From assembly GCF_019931215.1 (NCBI RefSeq), contig NZ_JAIOUB010000001.1, positions 248,001-312,000 of the forward strand: DNA of 64,000 bases. Direction: 5' to 3'. The stretch comes from Alcanivorax limicola. Its GTDB lineage: Bacteria > Pseudomonadota > Gammaproteobacteria > Pseudomonadales > Alcanivoracaceae. The notes beneath the pieces are model-generated. The model was not told the DNA's origin. It searched no databases and worked only from the letters and a program-made list of their open reading frames with translations. This document shows, piece after piece, positions 34,524 through 45,469 of the stretch; the stretch's first letter is position 1; every line of letters starts with the position of its first letter. The translations under genes and the position numbers were made by a program.

Positions 34524-35415
34524 CACAAGACGCCGGCGCTGGCTGACCGGCGTCTTGGGTGTACTGGCGCTGGGGATGCAGCTCGCCGGGTGCGCCCAGG
34601 TGGAGCGGCGCGATGGCTATGTCGTGGACACGAGCCACGTGGCGGCCGCCCATAACAGCCGCGTCTATCATCTCGTCATGCATTACACCGGGCACCATGA
34701 AGCACGCGCACTGCATACGCTGACCGGCCCGCAGGTCAGCTCGCATTACCTGATGCCGTTGCCGGCGCGCCAGTTTCGTGGTGCGCCGCTCATCTATCAG
34801 CTGGTGGAAGAAAAGCGCCGCGCCTGGCACGCCGGGGTTAGTGAGTGGGGTGATCGGCGCAATATCAATGACACCTCCATCGGTATCGAGATCACCAATG
34901 CCGGCCCGCGCGGCACCTTGTTCGGGCTCTACTGGGCGCGCTATCCGGATGATCAGATCGAGGCCGTGATTGCGTTGGCGCAGGACATCATTGCCCGGCA
35001 TGACATCGATCCGGTAAATGTGGTGGCGCACTCCGACGTTGCCCCCTCCCGCAAGCTTGATCCCGGCCCCCGATTTCCCTGGCGCCGCCTGTACGAGGCC
35101 GGCATCGGGGCCTGGCCGGACGATGACACCGTGGCGTGCTATGCAGCGGTCTTCAGCGCGGCACCGCCGTCGCTCATCACATTGCAGGCCGGATTACGCG
35201 GCTACGGCTATCCGATAGCGGTGAGCGGCGAGCTGGATGCACAAACTGAAGACGTACTGCGAGCGTTCCAGCTGCATTTTCGTCCGCGACGTTACGACGG
35301 GCAGGCGGATGTGGAAACCATGGCGGTGCTCTGGGCGCTGCTGGTGAAATACCGCCCGGGGGTGGTTCAGGCGCTGGCAGACGAGGTGGATGCCTACGCC
35401 TGCAGCGCGTCCTGA
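34504..35415 (+). CDS. AmiD-like N-acetylmuramoyl-L-alanine amidase lipoprotein with peptidoglycan-binding domain
   Basis: 303 residues. Signal peptide with lipobox LAGC (Cys30), so outer-membrane lipoprotein. The amidase-2 (PGRP-like) domain has zinc ligands His60 (MHYTGH), His176 (VAHSDVAP) and Asp186 (KLDPGPRFPW). A peptidoglycan-binding helical domain follows at about residues 220-280 (LQAGLRGYGYPIAVSGELDAQTEDVLRAFQLHF). It cleaves the amide between N-acetylmuramic acid and L-alanine in wall fragments. Closest known counterpart is AmiD. Other starts at 34498 and 34501 are possible. It is inserted between sppA and maf, where the Pseudomonas order has no such gene. Confidence 0.88.
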   Translation: MAGVCADTRRRRWLTGVLGVLALGMQLAGCAQVERRDGYVVDTSHVAAAHNSRVYHLVMHYTGHHEARALHTLTGPQVSSHYLMPLPARQFRGAPLIYQLVEEKRRAWHAGVSEWGDRRNINDTSIGIEITNAGPRGTLFGLYWARYPDDQIEAVIALAQDIIARHDIDPVNVVAHSDVAPSRKLDPGPRFPWRRLYEAGIGAWPDDDTVACYAAVFSAAPPSLITLQAGLRGYGYPIAVSGELDAQTEDVLRAFQLHFRPRRYDGQADVETMAVLWALLVKYRPGVVQALADEVDAYACSAS

Positions 35416-35421
35416 GTCGGG

Positions 35422-36078
35422 TCAGTTCGGTACCGGGGCGGGTGCAATGGGGGGCAGGGCAACGCCCTCGGCGCGCAGAAAGTCCGTCAGCATGATCAGG
35501 GGCAGCCCGATCAGTGCATTGGGGTCGCGTCCTTCCAGGGCACTGAAGAGCACAATGCCCAGCCCCTCGGATTTGAAACTGCCGGCGCAATGGAACGGCT
35601 GCTCCTGATCGACATACCGCTCGATGACATCATCAGTCAGGGTGCGGAAGTGCACCCGGAAGCGCTCACAGCCGCTCTGGTAGCGGCCGGTAACCGCATT
35701 CATCAGGCACAGGCCGGTCTGAAAGGTCACGCAGCTGCCGCTGCTGGCGCGCAGTTGCGCTATGGCCTTGTCTCGCGTGCCGGGCTTGCCCAGTACCTCG
35801 CCGGTGGCGGTCACCGCCACCTGGTCCGAGCCGATCACCCAGGCATGCGGGTGCCGTTCGGCGACGGCGGCGGCCTTGGCGCGCGCCAGTCTCAGGACCA
35901 GTTGCTCCGGTGTTTCCCCGGCCAGGGCGCTTTCGTCGATATCCGGGCTGTCACATTGAAAGTCGAGCCCGAGGCGGCCCAGCAGCTCACGGCGAAACGG
36001 GGAGGAGGAGGCCAGGACCAGATCCAGTGTCGAATCCTGTACTGAATCCTGTACTACAGAGCGGGGGGCGTCAGTCAT
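35422..36078 (-). CDS. Maf-like nucleotide pyrophosphatase, YceF type
   Basis: 218-residue Maf/YceF family protein that hydrolyses non-canonical nucleoside triphosphates (7-methyl-GTP for the YceF branch) to monophosphates. Family blocks are LVLASSSPFRRELL near the N-terminus, VIGSDQVAV, and LGKPGTRDKAIAQL with SGSCVTFQTGL. ATG at 36078 follows TGGAG. The segment before the conserved region contains a VQDSVQDS duplication from a 12-base tandem repeat. It is transcribed opposite to yceD, as in Pseudomonas. Its stop lies 6 bases from the convergent amidase stop. Confidence 0.9.
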   Translation of the reverse strand: MTDAPRSVVQDSVQDSTLDLVLASSSPFRRELLGRLGLDFQCDSPDIDESALAGETPEQLVLRLARAKAAAVAERHPHAWVIGSDQVAVTATGEVLGKPGTRDKAIAQLRASSGSCVTFQTGLCLMNAVTGRYQSGCERFRVHFRTLTDDVIERYVDQEQPFHCAGSFKSEGLGIVLFSALEGRDPNALIGLPLIMLTDFLRAEGVALPPIAPAPVPN

Positions 36079-36244
36079 GGGGGCTCCATCAGGGAAATGC
36101 CGTGCCGTAAAAGAGCGCACTCCCGGCAGTATTTCTGCCCGGATACGCCTACAATGAGCGATTAATGGGTGATTGTAGCCCTACTCATTTGCCTCTGCAC
36201 GAGAAAAGCCTTTTCCATCAATTGGTTAGCTTTTCAACTTCACT

Positions 36245-36273
36245 TTGACAGGGGGGCTGTACGGCCCTAGAAT
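36245..36273 (+). promoter_or_regulatory. strong sigma-70 promoter of the yceD-rpmF operon
   Basis: TTGACA (36245-36250), 17-base spacer, TAGAAT (36268-36273). The -35 is perfect consensus and the -10 differs at one position. The predicted start of transcription (about 36280-36282) is at or within 3 bases of the yceD ATG at 36283. Confidence 0.82.
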
Positions 36274-36282
36274 TGCGCGCTT

Positions 36283-36807
36283 ATGTTTTCAGAGCAATTG
36301 CCGCACTACGTCGAGCCGCGCAAGCTGGCTGATCAGGGTGTCCTCATCAGTGGTCAGACCACCGTCGCAGCCCTTCCCCGGTTCAGTGATTTCGATCAGA
36401 GCCAGGCGCAGGCAGTTTCGGTGGCGCTCACTTTCGAGCGGGATCCCGAGGACGGGCAGCGTATTGTTCACGGCACTGTTTCCGCCGCGCTGGTGATGAC
36501 CTGTCAGCGCTGCCTGGAACCCGTGACGTGTGATGTGACCGCCCGGGTGAATCTGGCGCTGGTCTGGACCGAGGAAGAGATCAACATGCTCCCGGAGCGT
36601 TATGATCCCTGGCTGGTGACAGACGAGAAGATGACACTGGCGACATTGCTGGAAGAGGAATTGCTGTTGGCGCTGCCGCTGGTTGCCACGCATGAGCAAT
36701 GCCCCACACGTCTGCCGGAGGGTGACCAGCCCGATGTGTCGGCGAGTGATGAAAAAGCGGATAACCCTTTTGCAGTTCTGGCAAGCCTGAAAGGCAGCCA
36801 GAAGTAA
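36283..36807 (+). CDS. yceD: YceD/DUF177 family protein
   Basis: 174-residue YceD (DUF177) protein, needed for normal 23S rRNA accumulation in E. coli and plants. It has the CQRCLEP Cys pair (MTCQRCLEPVTCDV), an acidic middle, and the conserved ending NPFAVLASLKGSQK. It starts rpmF's operon: rpmF begins 25 bases downstream. There is no Shine-Dalgarno, and a near-perfect promoter places the mRNA start almost on the ATG. Alignment by eye with E. coli and Pseudomonas YceD (LPxxVxPRKLADQG) supports this start, so the mRNA is predicted to be leaderless or nearly so. Confidence 0.92.
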   Translation: MFSEQLPHYVEPRKLADQGVLISGQTTVAALPRFSDFDQSQAQAVSVALTFERDPEDGQRIVHGTVSAALVMTCQRCLEPVTCDVTARVNLALVWTEEEINMLPERYDPWLVTDEKMTLATLLEEELLLALPLVATHEQCPTRLPEGDQPDVSASDEKADNPFAVLASLKGSQK

Positions 36808-36832
36808 CGACTTGCTTTATTAGGAGCGAACC

Positions 36833-37027
36833 ATGGCAGTTCAACAGAACCGGAAAACCCGTTCCAAGCGTGACATGCGTCGCTCTCACGACGCCCTGTC
36901 TGCGCCGGCCCTGACCGAAGACAGCAACACCGGCGAAGTACATCGTCGCCATCACATCTCTCCGGATGGCTACTACCGTGGTCGTCAGGTTATCGCGTCC
37001 GTCGAGACTGACGACGACGAAGCCTGA
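36833..37027 (+). CDS. rpmF: 50S ribosomal protein L32
   Basis: 64-residue L32 (bL32) with the standard start [22 protein letters not shown] and C-terminal [16 protein letters not shown] clear ribosome site TTAGGAGCG precedes the ATG. It is the second gene after yceD, the widespread arrangement. It lacks a Cys zinc ribbon, as in most gammaproteobacteria. An intrinsic terminator follows, so plsX expression needs read-through or its own promoter. Confidence 0.97.
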   Translation: MAVQQNRKTRSKRDMRRSHDALSAPALTEDSNTGEVHRRHHISPDGYYRGRQVIASVETDDDEA

Positions 37028-37041
37028 GTCGATCATTGAAC

Positions 37042-37070
37042 AACGGGAGCTGCGGCTCCCGTTTTCATTT
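37042..37070 (+). terminator. intrinsic terminator after rpmF
   Basis: AACGGGAGC (37042-37050), TGCG loop, GCTCCCGTT (37055-37063), then TTTCATTT. A nine-base-pair stem with a partial U-tract. Confidence 0.85.
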
Positions 37071-37193
37071 GTGTCATGACCGGTTACGTTTTTCCTGGCG
37101 AAATTTTCTTTGCGAAAATGATGTCCCTGTCGCATGCTCTGCGGGCAATCATTCAGGACATCCTTTACAACAAAACAGAAGAGAGGCTGGCGC

Positions 37194-38216
37194 ATGGCCC
37201 AGTTGACCCTGGCGGTGGATGCCATGGGCGGCGACCACGGCTTGTCGGTGACCATACCGGCGGTGGCGCGGCTGCTTCGGCAACATGCCGATTTGCGTAT
37301 TCTGGTGGTGGGGCAGGAGGCTCCACTGACGGCGGCACTGGAAGCGGCAGGTCTTGCAGGTCATGCACGGCTTGAGCTGGTTGCCGCGACCGAAGTCGTG
37401 GAAATGCACGACCCCATTCCCGTTGCCCTGCGCAACAAGAAAGATTCCTCCATGCGTGTCGCCATCAATCAGGTGCGCGACGGGCGTGCGCAGGCCGCCG
37501 TCAGCGCCGGTAACACCGGTGCGCTGATGGCGATCAGCCGGTTTGTCCTGAAAACGTTGCCAGGTATTGATCGTCCTGCCATCTGTACTGCCATCCCGAC
37601 CCGCAAGGGGCATTGCCACATGCTCGATCTGGGCGCCAATGTGGATTCCGAGCCAGAGCATCTGTTGCAGTTTGCGCTGATGGGCGCGGCCGTGGTGCGT
37701 GCCGTGGATGGCGTTGAGGCGCCCCGCGTGGCGTTGCTGAACATTGGCGAGGAAGACATCAAGGGCAACGAACAGATCAAGCTCGCGGCACGCCTGCTGC
37801 AACAACACCCCCAGCTCAATTACACCGGTTATATAGAAGGCAATGCCGTGTTCGCCGGGGATGCGGATGTTGTGGTGTGTGATGGATTTGTCGGCAATGT
37901 GGCGCTGAAAACCATGGAAGGGGTGGCGTCCATGATCAGCCAGATGATTCGCGAGGAAATCGGTCGCTCCTGGCTGAAGAAACTGTCGGGATTGCTGGCG
38001 TTGCCGGTGCTGCGCGGCCTGAAAGGGCGCCTGGATCCGGAGCGTTATAACGGCGCGAGTCTGGTGGGCCTCAACGGTATTGTGGTGAAAAGCCATGGTG
38101 GCGTAGGCGAGGCAGGCTTTGCGGCGGCACTGGAAGTGGCCTTGCTGGAAGCGAAGCGCAATGTGCCGGCACTGATCGGCAGCGCGCTGCAAACGCCAGT
38201 GGTTGCAGCGGAATAA
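37194..38216 (+). CDS. plsX: phosphate acyltransferase PlsX
   Basis: 340-residue enzyme that converts acyl-ACP and phosphate to acyl-phosphate, the acyl donor for PlsY in phospholipid synthesis. It has the family N-terminus LAVDAMGGDHG and SAGNTGALMA, LDLGANVD, NIGEEDIKGN and CDGFVGNVALKTMEG. ATG at 37194 is used (AGAGAGGC upstream); an in-frame ATG 60 bases earlier adds residues not in the family. It heads the fatty-acid cluster plsX-fabD-fabG-acpP-fabF. Confidence 0.95.
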   Translation: MAQLTLAVDAMGGDHGLSVTIPAVARLLRQHADLRILVVGQEAPLTAALEAAGLAGHARLELVAATEVVEMHDPIPVALRNKKDSSMRVAINQVRDGRAQAAVSAGNTGALMAISRFVLKTLPGIDRPAICTAIPTRKGHCHMLDLGANVDSEPEHLLQFALMGAAVVRAVDGVEAPRVALLNIGEEDIKGNEQIKLAARLLQQHPQLNYTGYIEGNAVFAGDADVVVCDGFVGNVALKTMEGVASMISQMIREEIGRSWLKKLSGLLALPVLRGLKGRLDPERYNGASLVGLNGIVVKSHGGVGEAGFAAALEVALLEAKRNVPALIGSALQTPVVAAE

Positions 38217-38331
38217 GGTTTTGTTGCAAATCCGGCGCGCAATCTGCTGCCGGGGCAAGCACAATGCCCGCCGGGCTGAAATCGGACTGAAACCGCACTG
38301 AAAAAAGCACGTGTAGTGGAGCGAAGCATTT

Positions 38332-39264
38332 ATGAGTAAAACGGCATTTCTGTTTCCCGGTCAGGGGTCGCAATCGGTGGCCATGCTCAGTGACTACGCC
38401 GGGGAATCGGTCGTTCAGCACACCTTCAATGAGGCCTCTGGTGCTCTCGGCTATGATCTCTGGCAGCTGATACAAAGCGGCCCGGATACCGAACTCAATC
38501 GTACTGAAGTGACCCAGCCCGCGCTGTTGACGGCGGGCGTGGCGCTCTGGCGTCTGTGGATACACCGTGGCGGGCAGCGCCCGGCGCTGGTGGCGGGCCA
38601 CAGTCTGGGGGAATACACGGCCCTGACCTGCGCCGGTGTCATGAGCCTGGGGGATGCCGCGCGTCTGGTGGCGCGCCGTGGCGAACTGATGCAGAGCGCC
38701 GTGCCAGTGGGCACCGGTAGCATGGCTGCGGTGCTGGGGCTGGATGATGACAAGGTTCGCGAGGCCTGTGCCAGCGCCGCTGGCGGGCAAGTTGTTGAAG
38801 CCGTTAACTATAATGCGCCAGGCCAGGTGGTGATCGCCGGCGATGCAGAGGCCGTAACGCGCGCCATTGAGGCCTGCAAGGCCGCAGGCGCCAAGCGTGC
38901 CATGGCGCTGCCTGTCAGCGTGCCGTCACACTGCGCCCTGATGCAGCCAGCGGCGGATGCGCTGGCGGACGTACTGGCGGGCATTAATCTGCACGCGCCC
39001 GAAATGCCGGTGATCAACAACGTGGACGTGCAGGCCGAGCAGGACGTGGACGCCATTCGGGCCGCCCTGGTGCGGCAGCTGCATTCTCCCGTTCGTTGGG
39101 TGGAGACGGTGCAAAAGCTGGTGGCGGAGGGTGTCACGAAGGGCTATGAGTGCGGCCCCGGCAAGGTGCTCTCGGGCTTGATAAAACGCATTGACCGCAG
39201 CCTCGAGATGGTGGCGCTGGAAAATGCCGAGACGCTGCGGGCAGAGACCCCCAGCGGCGGATAA
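38332..39264 (+). CDS. fabD: malonyl-CoA:ACP transacylase
   Basis: 310-residue FabD. It transfers malonyl from CoA to ACP. It has the start FLFPGQGSQ, the nucleophile Ser91 in GHSLGEY, and later conserved PVSVPSHCALMQPAA (active-site His). TGGAGCGAAG precedes the ATG. It is in the standard position between plsX and fabG, with a 23-base gap to fabG. Confidence 0.96.
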   Translation: MSKTAFLFPGQGSQSVAMLSDYAGESVVQHTFNEASGALGYDLWQLIQSGPDTELNRTEVTQPALLTAGVALWRLWIHRGGQRPALVAGHSLGEYTALTCAGVMSLGDAARLVARRGELMQSAVPVGTGSMAAVLGLDDDKVREACASAAGGQVVEAVNYNAPGQVVIAGDAEAVTRAIEACKAAGAKRAMALPVSVPSHCALMQPAADALADVLAGINLHAPEMPVINNVDVQAEQDVDAIRAALVRQLHSPVRWVETVQKLVAEGVTKGYECGPGKVLSGLIKRIDRSLEMVALENAETLRAETPSGG

Positions 39265-39287
39265 CAGGGAATCACGGAGTAGAGCAG

Positions 39288-40034
39288 ATGACAGCATCAG
39301 CAGAGCAGACAGCGCGCGTTGCGCTGGTAACGGGCGCCAGCCGCGGTATTGGCAAGGCGATTGCTGCCGGCCTGGCCGCTGCCGGCTACACGGTGGTGGG
39401 CACCGCAACAACACAGGCCGGCGCGGATGCTATCGGCGCCATGCTGGCCGGGCAGGGTGGCGGTGTCGTCATGGACGTCAGTGATGCGGAATCCGTCACA
39501 GCGGCCATGGCAACGATACAGGCGGAATACGGCGCCCCGCTGGTGCTGGTCAACAATGCGGGCATTACCCGGGACAACATCATGCTGCGCATGAAGGCCG
39601 AGGAGTGGGATGCGGTGATCAACACCAATCTCAATGCCCTGTTTCGGGTCACGCGGGCCTGTCTGAAAGGGATGACCAAGGCGCGCTGGGGCCGGATCAT
39701 CAACATCACCTCGGTGGTGGGCACCATGGGCAATGCCGGGCAGGCCAACTATGCGGCGGCCAAAGGCGGCGCAGAGGGCTTTACCCGGGCGCTGGCGCGC
39801 GAGGTGGGGTCCCGGGCGATCACCGTCAATGCGGTAGCACCGGGCTTTATCCAGACGGACATGACAGAGGCGCTGCCCGAGGCACAACGTGATAACCTGC
39901 TGTCACAGATACCACTGGGCCGGTTGGGCCAGGTGGAAGAAATCGCCAGTGCGGTAACCTGGCTCGCCTCGGATGGCGCGGGCTACGTAACCGGCACCAC
40001 GGTGCATGTCAACGGTGGAATGTTCACGGGCTGA
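39288..40034 (+). CDS. fabG: 3-oxoacyl-ACP reductase
   Basis: 248-residue short-chain dehydrogenase/reductase that reduces 3-oxoacyl-ACP with NADPH. It has the cofactor motif TGASRGIG (residues 15-22), NNAG, and catalytic Ser142, Tyr155 and Lys159 (YAAAK). The C-terminus GYVTGTTVHVNGGMF is typical of FabG. Preceded by GGAGTAGAGC. Followed by a 121-base gap with a candidate acpP promoter. Confidence 0.96.
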   Translation: MTASAEQTARVALVTGASRGIGKAIAAGLAAAGYTVVGTATTQAGADAIGAMLAGQGGGVVMDVSDAESVTAAMATIQAEYGAPLVLVNNAGITRDNIMLRMKAEEWDAVINTNLNALFRVTRACLKGMTKARWGRIINITSVVGTMGNAGQANYAAAKGGAEGFTRALAREVGSRAITVNAVAPGFIQTDMTEALPEAQRDNLLSQIPLGRLGQVEEIASAVTWLASDGAGYVTGTTVHVNGGMFTG

Positions 40035-40079
40035 CACACAATTGGCAACATATGCACCCGGGCGGGTGGGGATCGTTGC

Positions 40080-40109
40080 TTGCATGGGCAATCAGCGTTC
40101 CCCTAGAAT
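40080..40109 (+). promoter_or_regulatory. candidate acpP promoter
   Basis: TTGCAT (40080-40085), 18-base spacer, TAGAAT (40104-40109). Separate high-level transcription of acpP is the rule in related bacteria, and a terminator follows the gene. Moderate match only. Confidence 0.5.
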
Positions 40110-40155
40110 AGCCGCCTGAGGTGTTGAGACACCACAACAGGAGAGAGTTAGTATC

Positions 40156-40389
40156 ATGAGCAGCATTGAAGATCGCGTCACCAAAATCATCGTGGAACAG
40201 CTGGGTGTGAAGCCGGAAGACGTCAAGCTGGAAGCTTCCTTTGTCGAAGACCTGGGCGCCGACTCGCTGGATACCGTCGAACTGGTGATGGCTCTCGAAG
40301 AGGAATTCGAAACTGAAATCCCCGACGAGGAAGCTGAGAAGATCAGCACCGTTCAGGCTGCCATCGATTACGTCAAAGGCCACGCCTGA
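40156..40389 (+). CDS. acpP: acyl carrier protein
   Basis: 77-residue acidic ACP. The phosphopantetheine attachment Ser37 lies in [24 protein letters not shown] precedes the ATG. It carries the growing acyl chain for FabD, FabG and FabF encoded alongside. Codon usage is biased to common codons, as expected of an abundant protein. Flanked by its own candidate promoter and an intrinsic terminator. Confidence 0.97.
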   Translation: MSSIEDRVTKIIVEQLGVKPEDVKLEASFVEDLGADSLDTVELVMALEEEFETEIPDEEAEKISTVQAAIDYVKGHA

Positions 40390-40414
40390 TCCGGCTCTGG
40401 CCTGATCAAGAAAG

Positions 40415-40451
40415 CCGCAGGTTCAGCGCTCTGGACTTGCGGTTTTTTTTT
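40415..40451 (+). terminator. intrinsic terminator after acpP
   Basis: CCGCA-G-GTTCA pairs with TGGAC-T-TGCGG across GCGCTC, followed directly by nine T residues (40443-40451). It is a strong terminator shape and would limit fabF to read-through transcription. Confidence 0.88.
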
Positions 40452-40478
40452 GCTGACTGAGGACTGGAGGAAGAGGCA

Positions 40479-41717
40479 GTGACAAGACGTCGTGTAGTTG
40501 TCACCGGCATGGGAATGCTCAGTCCGTTGGGGACTGACGTCGCGTCCACGTGGAAGCGCCTGGTGGCTGGCGAGAGCGGTATCCGCAGTATCACGCATTT
40601 TGATACGGAGCGGTTTTCCACGCGCTTTGCCGGGCTGGTCCCGGAGTTCGACGTAGCGGATTTCTTTCCCGCCAAGGATGCGCGCAAGATGGACGGCTTC
40701 ATGCAGTACGGCATGGTGGCCGCAGTACAGGCAATCCGGGATGCCGGGCTGACCGATGCTGAAAAGGATGCTGATCTTATCGGCGTGGCCATCGGCTCGG
40801 GCATCGGCGGTCTGGGGACCATTGAAGAGAATCATCAGAAGCTGCTCGACGGCGGCGCACGCAAGATATCGCCGTTCTTCGTACCGGGCAGCATCATCAA
40901 TATGGTCGCGGGTAATCTGTCGATCATGTACGGCTACCGCGGCCCCAATTTTGCCACGGTAACGGCCTGCACCAGCGGTACCCACTGCATCGGTTTCGCT
41001 GCCCAGCAGATCATGCTGGGCACGGCAGATGTAATGATCGCCGGCGGTGCCGAGAAGGGCTGCTCTCCCCTGGGCATGGGCGGTTTCGGCGCAGCGCGGG
41101 CGCTTTCGACGCGCAACGAAGATCCTCAGGGCGCGAGTCGGCCCTGGGACCGTGACCGCGATGGCTTTGTGCTGGCCGATGGCGCGGGTATTGTGGTGCT
41201 TGAAGAATATGAGCGTGCCAGAGCCCGTGGTGCACATATTTACGCCGAGTTGGTCGGTTATGGCATGAGCGGTGACGCTTTCCATATCACGGCACCACCG
41301 GAAGATGGTGCGGGTGCTGCGCGCGCCATGACCAATGCCCTGCGGGATGCCGGTGTCAATCCGGACGAGGTCGCTTACATCAATGCCCATGGCACCTCCA
41401 CCAAAGCGGGCGATCTGGCGGAAGCGCATGCCATTCGTAACGTGTTTGGCGCGCATGCGGATGCATTGGCTGTGAGCTCGACCAAATCCATGGTGGGCCA
41501 TTTGCTTGGCGCAGCCGGTGCGGTCGAGGCAATCTTCACCCTGTTGGCCATGCGTGATGGTGTGGCGCCGCCCACCATCAACCTGGACAACCCGGATCAG
41601 GATTGCGACCTCAACTTCGTTCCCCACACTGCTCAGCAGCGTGATATTCCGGTCGCGTTGTCGAACTCCTTCGGTTTTGGTGGCACCAACGGTTCGCTGG
41701 TGTTTCGCCGCCTGTGA
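40479..41717 (+). CDS. fabF: beta-ketoacyl-ACP synthase II
   Basis: 412-residue condensing enzyme that extends acyl-ACP by two carbons. Catalytic Cys164 is in [11 protein letters not shown], and the two active-site His lie in [12 protein letters not shown] and [17 protein letters not shown] start with GGAGGAAGAGG upstream. Its TGA overlaps the pabC start (GTGA), so the two genes are translationally coupled. Confidence 0.96.
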   Translation: MTRRRVVVTGMGMLSPLGTDVASTWKRLVAGESGIRSITHFDTERFSTRFAGLVPEFDVADFFPAKDARKMDGFMQYGMVAAVQAIRDAGLTDAEKDADLIGVAIGSGIGGLGTIEENHQKLLDGGARKISPFFVPGSIINMVAGNLSIMYGYRGPNFATVTACTSGTHCIGFAAQQIMLGTADVMIAGGAEKGCSPLGMGGFGAARALSTRNEDPQGASRPWDRDRDGFVLADGAGIVVLEEYERARARGAHIYAELVGYGMSGDAFHITAPPEDGAGAARAMTNALRDAGVNPDEVAYINAHGTSTKAGDLAEAHAIRNVFGAHADALAVSSTKSMVGHLLGAAGAVEAIFTLLAMRDGVAPPTINLDNPDQDCDLNFVPHTAQQRDIPVALSNSFGFGGTNGSLVFRRL

Positions 41718-42541
41718 CACTGCTATGGCAGTCACTGCCGGCGGATGACCGGGGCCTGGCATACGGGGATGGCTGTTTCGAGACTGTGCGTCTGGTCGCC
41801 GATTCAGCGCCCCTCTGGCCCCGTCATCGTGCCCGCATGCTGGCGGGGGCAGAGCGCCTGGGTATCGCCACCAGCGCTGATGCGCTGGACCAGGCGCTGA
41901 GGGAAGCGCTGGTGCAGCACGCACGACAGCTGCAGCAGGGTGGAAGTCCTCACGCCGTTTTCAAGCTGATCCTGACCCGCGGCAGTGGTGGGCGGGGCTA
42001 TGCCTGGCCAACACCGGCAACGCCGCGCCTGCTGGCCAGCCTGCACGCATTGCCGTTGCGACCTGCCAGCGAATACCGGGAGGGATTGCGCATCGGTCTG
42101 TGCCAGCAGCGCCTGGCGCTGCAACCCGCTTTCGCAGGCCTCAAGCATCTGAACCGGCTTGAGCAGGTCATGGCGCGCGGCGAAGTGCAGCGTGCCGGTT
42201 GGCAGGAGGGCCTGATGTGTGACATGCAAGGCCTCCCGATTGAACTCACCAGCATGAACCTGTTTGCGCGCTTCGGTGAACGCCTGTGGACACCTGATCT
42301 GGCCCAGTGCGGTGTGGCGGGCGTAGCGCGCAGCGTGATCATCGAAAAACTCGCGGTTGATCAGGGGCTTGACGTGGATATCCATGCGCGGCCATTGTCA
42401 CAACTTGAGTCCGCCGATGAAGTTTTTGCCTGCAACAGTGTTGCCGGAATTCTGCCGGTCCGTACACTGATGGATCGATCATGGCCGGTGGGGGATCTTA
42501 CCCTGGCTTTACAGGCACGCCTGGAACAACTATTCGAATGA
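41714..42541 (+). CDS. pabC: aminodeoxychorismate lyase
   Basis: 275-residue PLP fold-type IV enzyme that releases p-aminobenzoate and pyruvate from aminodeoxychorismate for folate synthesis. The PLP Lys lies in [16 protein letters not shown]; the entrance motif is [15 protein letters not shown]. The block where E. coli has a Cys-Ala-rich substrate loop reads [12 protein letters not shown] here. GTG start overlapping the fabF stop; the 3' end overlaps mltG by an ATGA junction. Confidence 0.93.
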   Translation: MTLLWQSLPADDRGLAYGDGCFETVRLVADSAPLWPRHRARMLAGAERLGIATSADALDQALREALVQHARQLQQGGSPHAVFKLILTRGSGGRGYAWPTPATPRLLASLHALPLRPASEYREGLRIGLCQQRLALQPAFAGLKHLNRLEQVMARGEVQRAGWQEGLMCDMQGLPIELTSMNLFARFGERLWTPDLAQCGVAGVARSVIIEKLAVDQGLDVDIHARPLSQLESADEVFACNSVAGILPVRTLMDRSWPVGDLTLALQARLEQLFE

Positions 42542-43632
42542 AAAAACGCCATACGAAGTATTTTGTCCTGTTGATATTCGTGCCGCTGCTGCTGGTGCCA
42601 CTGGCCTTTACCTGGCTGGCCGGGCATATGCACCGGCCTCTTTTGCTGGATGAGGAATACATCCTGGATGTGCCTCGCGGTGGCTCATTGCATGGCGTCA
42701 TCCGGCACCTTGCCGGGCGAGGCATGCTGGGTGATCCGGCCGAGGCACGATTGCGGCAGCTCAGCGTGCGCGTCTATGCCCTGACCAATGATGATGCGCG
42801 GCGTATCCATCGCGGTGAATATCGCATCAAGCCGGGTGAGAATCTGGTGTCCCTGCTCGACAAGCTGGAGCAGGGCGACGTGATACAACACCCTTTCGTC
42901 ATCATCGAGGGCACCCACTTTCGTGAGATGCGTGCCCAACTGGCCATGGCCGCCGGATTGCAGGCGCTGACAACGGACATGAGCGACGCGGATATCATGG
43001 CGGAGCTGGGCGCGCCGGACCGTCACCCGGAGGGCTGGTTTGCGCCGGATACCTATTTCTACACCCGCGGCGAAACAGACCTGGCGCTGATGCGCCGGGC
43101 CTATGCGCGTCAGCAGCGCATTCTGGATGAGGCCTGGGCCGCCAGGGATGCCGATTTGCCGTATGGGGACGCCTATGATGCATTGATCATGGCGTCCATC
43201 GTTGAACGTGAAACCGGCGTCCCCGAGGAACGTGGCAAGATCGCCGGTGTGTTCGTGCAGCGGCTGGAAAAAGGCATGCGCCTGCAGACAGACCCTACCG
43301 TCATTTATGGTATGGGGGAGCGCTACGAAGGGCGTATTCGTCGCGTCGATCTGCGTGAGCCCACGCCCTACAACACCTATGTGATTCGCGGGATGCCGCC
43401 GACACCGATTGCCATGCCAGGCGCGGCGGCGATTCGTGCCGCGGTCAATCCGGAGCGCAGCGAAGCCCTGTTCTTTGTGGCCCGGGGCGATGGCTCGCAT
43501 CAGTTTTCCGCTACACTGGAAGAGCACAATGCGGCAGTGCGACGTTACCAGCTGAATCGCCGGGAGGGTTATCGCTCATCGCCGGCACCGCAGGCTCCGG
43601 TTGAGGCCCCGGCCGAGACTGAGACCCCCTAG
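42538..43632 (+). CDS. mltG: endolytic murein transglycosylase MltG
   Basis: 364-residue inner-membrane protein. One transmembrane helix (about residues 9-27), then a LysM-like segment and the YceG domain. The catalytic Glu is Glu223 in MASIVERETGVPEE. Other blocks are GWFAPDTYFY and LQTDPTVIYG, ending with HNAAVRRYQ. It cuts nascent glycan strands in the periplasm and may act as a terminase for peptidoglycan synthesis. ATG at 42538 overlaps the pabC stop; an earlier frame start at 42481 is rejected. A Pro/Ala/Glu tail (about 20 residues) follows the domain. Confidence 0.94.
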   Translation: MKKRHTKYFVLLIFVPLLLVPLAFTWLAGHMHRPLLLDEEYILDVPRGGSLHGVIRHLAGRGMLGDPAEARLRQLSVRVYALTNDDARRIHRGEYRIKPGENLVSLLDKLEQGDVIQHPFVIIEGTHFREMRAQLAMAAGLQALTTDMSDADIMAELGAPDRHPEGWFAPDTYFYTRGETDLALMRRAYARQQRILDEAWAARDADLPYGDAYDALIMASIVERETGVPEERGKIAGVFVQRLEKGMRLQTDPTVIYGMGERYEGRIRRVDLREPTPYNTYVIRGMPPTPIAMPGAAAIRAAVNPERSEALFFVARGDGSHQFSATLEEHNAAVRRYQLNRREGYRSSPAPQAPVEAPAETETP

Positions 43633-45295
<1,663 letters not shown>

Positions 45296-45469
45296 CCTGT
45301 CAGCCTGAGGCGGCGCGCGCTGGCCGGTACCCGCCGGTGACGGTTGACGCTGTCCCGGTGGGCTTCTAATCTTCACTGTCTGGTCTCTAGCGACAATAAT
45401 GATGGCACAGCGCAGTATTGATCGCGGTGTTGTGACGACAAAGCAGTTTATTTATCGGGGTTGCTGTTC

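Noticed and set aside
36265-36282. Missing Shine-Dalgarno as evidence of a wrong yceD start
   Set aside because: The N-terminus lines up with YceD homologues and the next ATG is too far in; the leaderless reading fits better.
40368-41924. 518-codon open frame antisense to fabF
   Set aside because: Antisense to fabF with intact Cys-His-His; translation has no recognisable domain.
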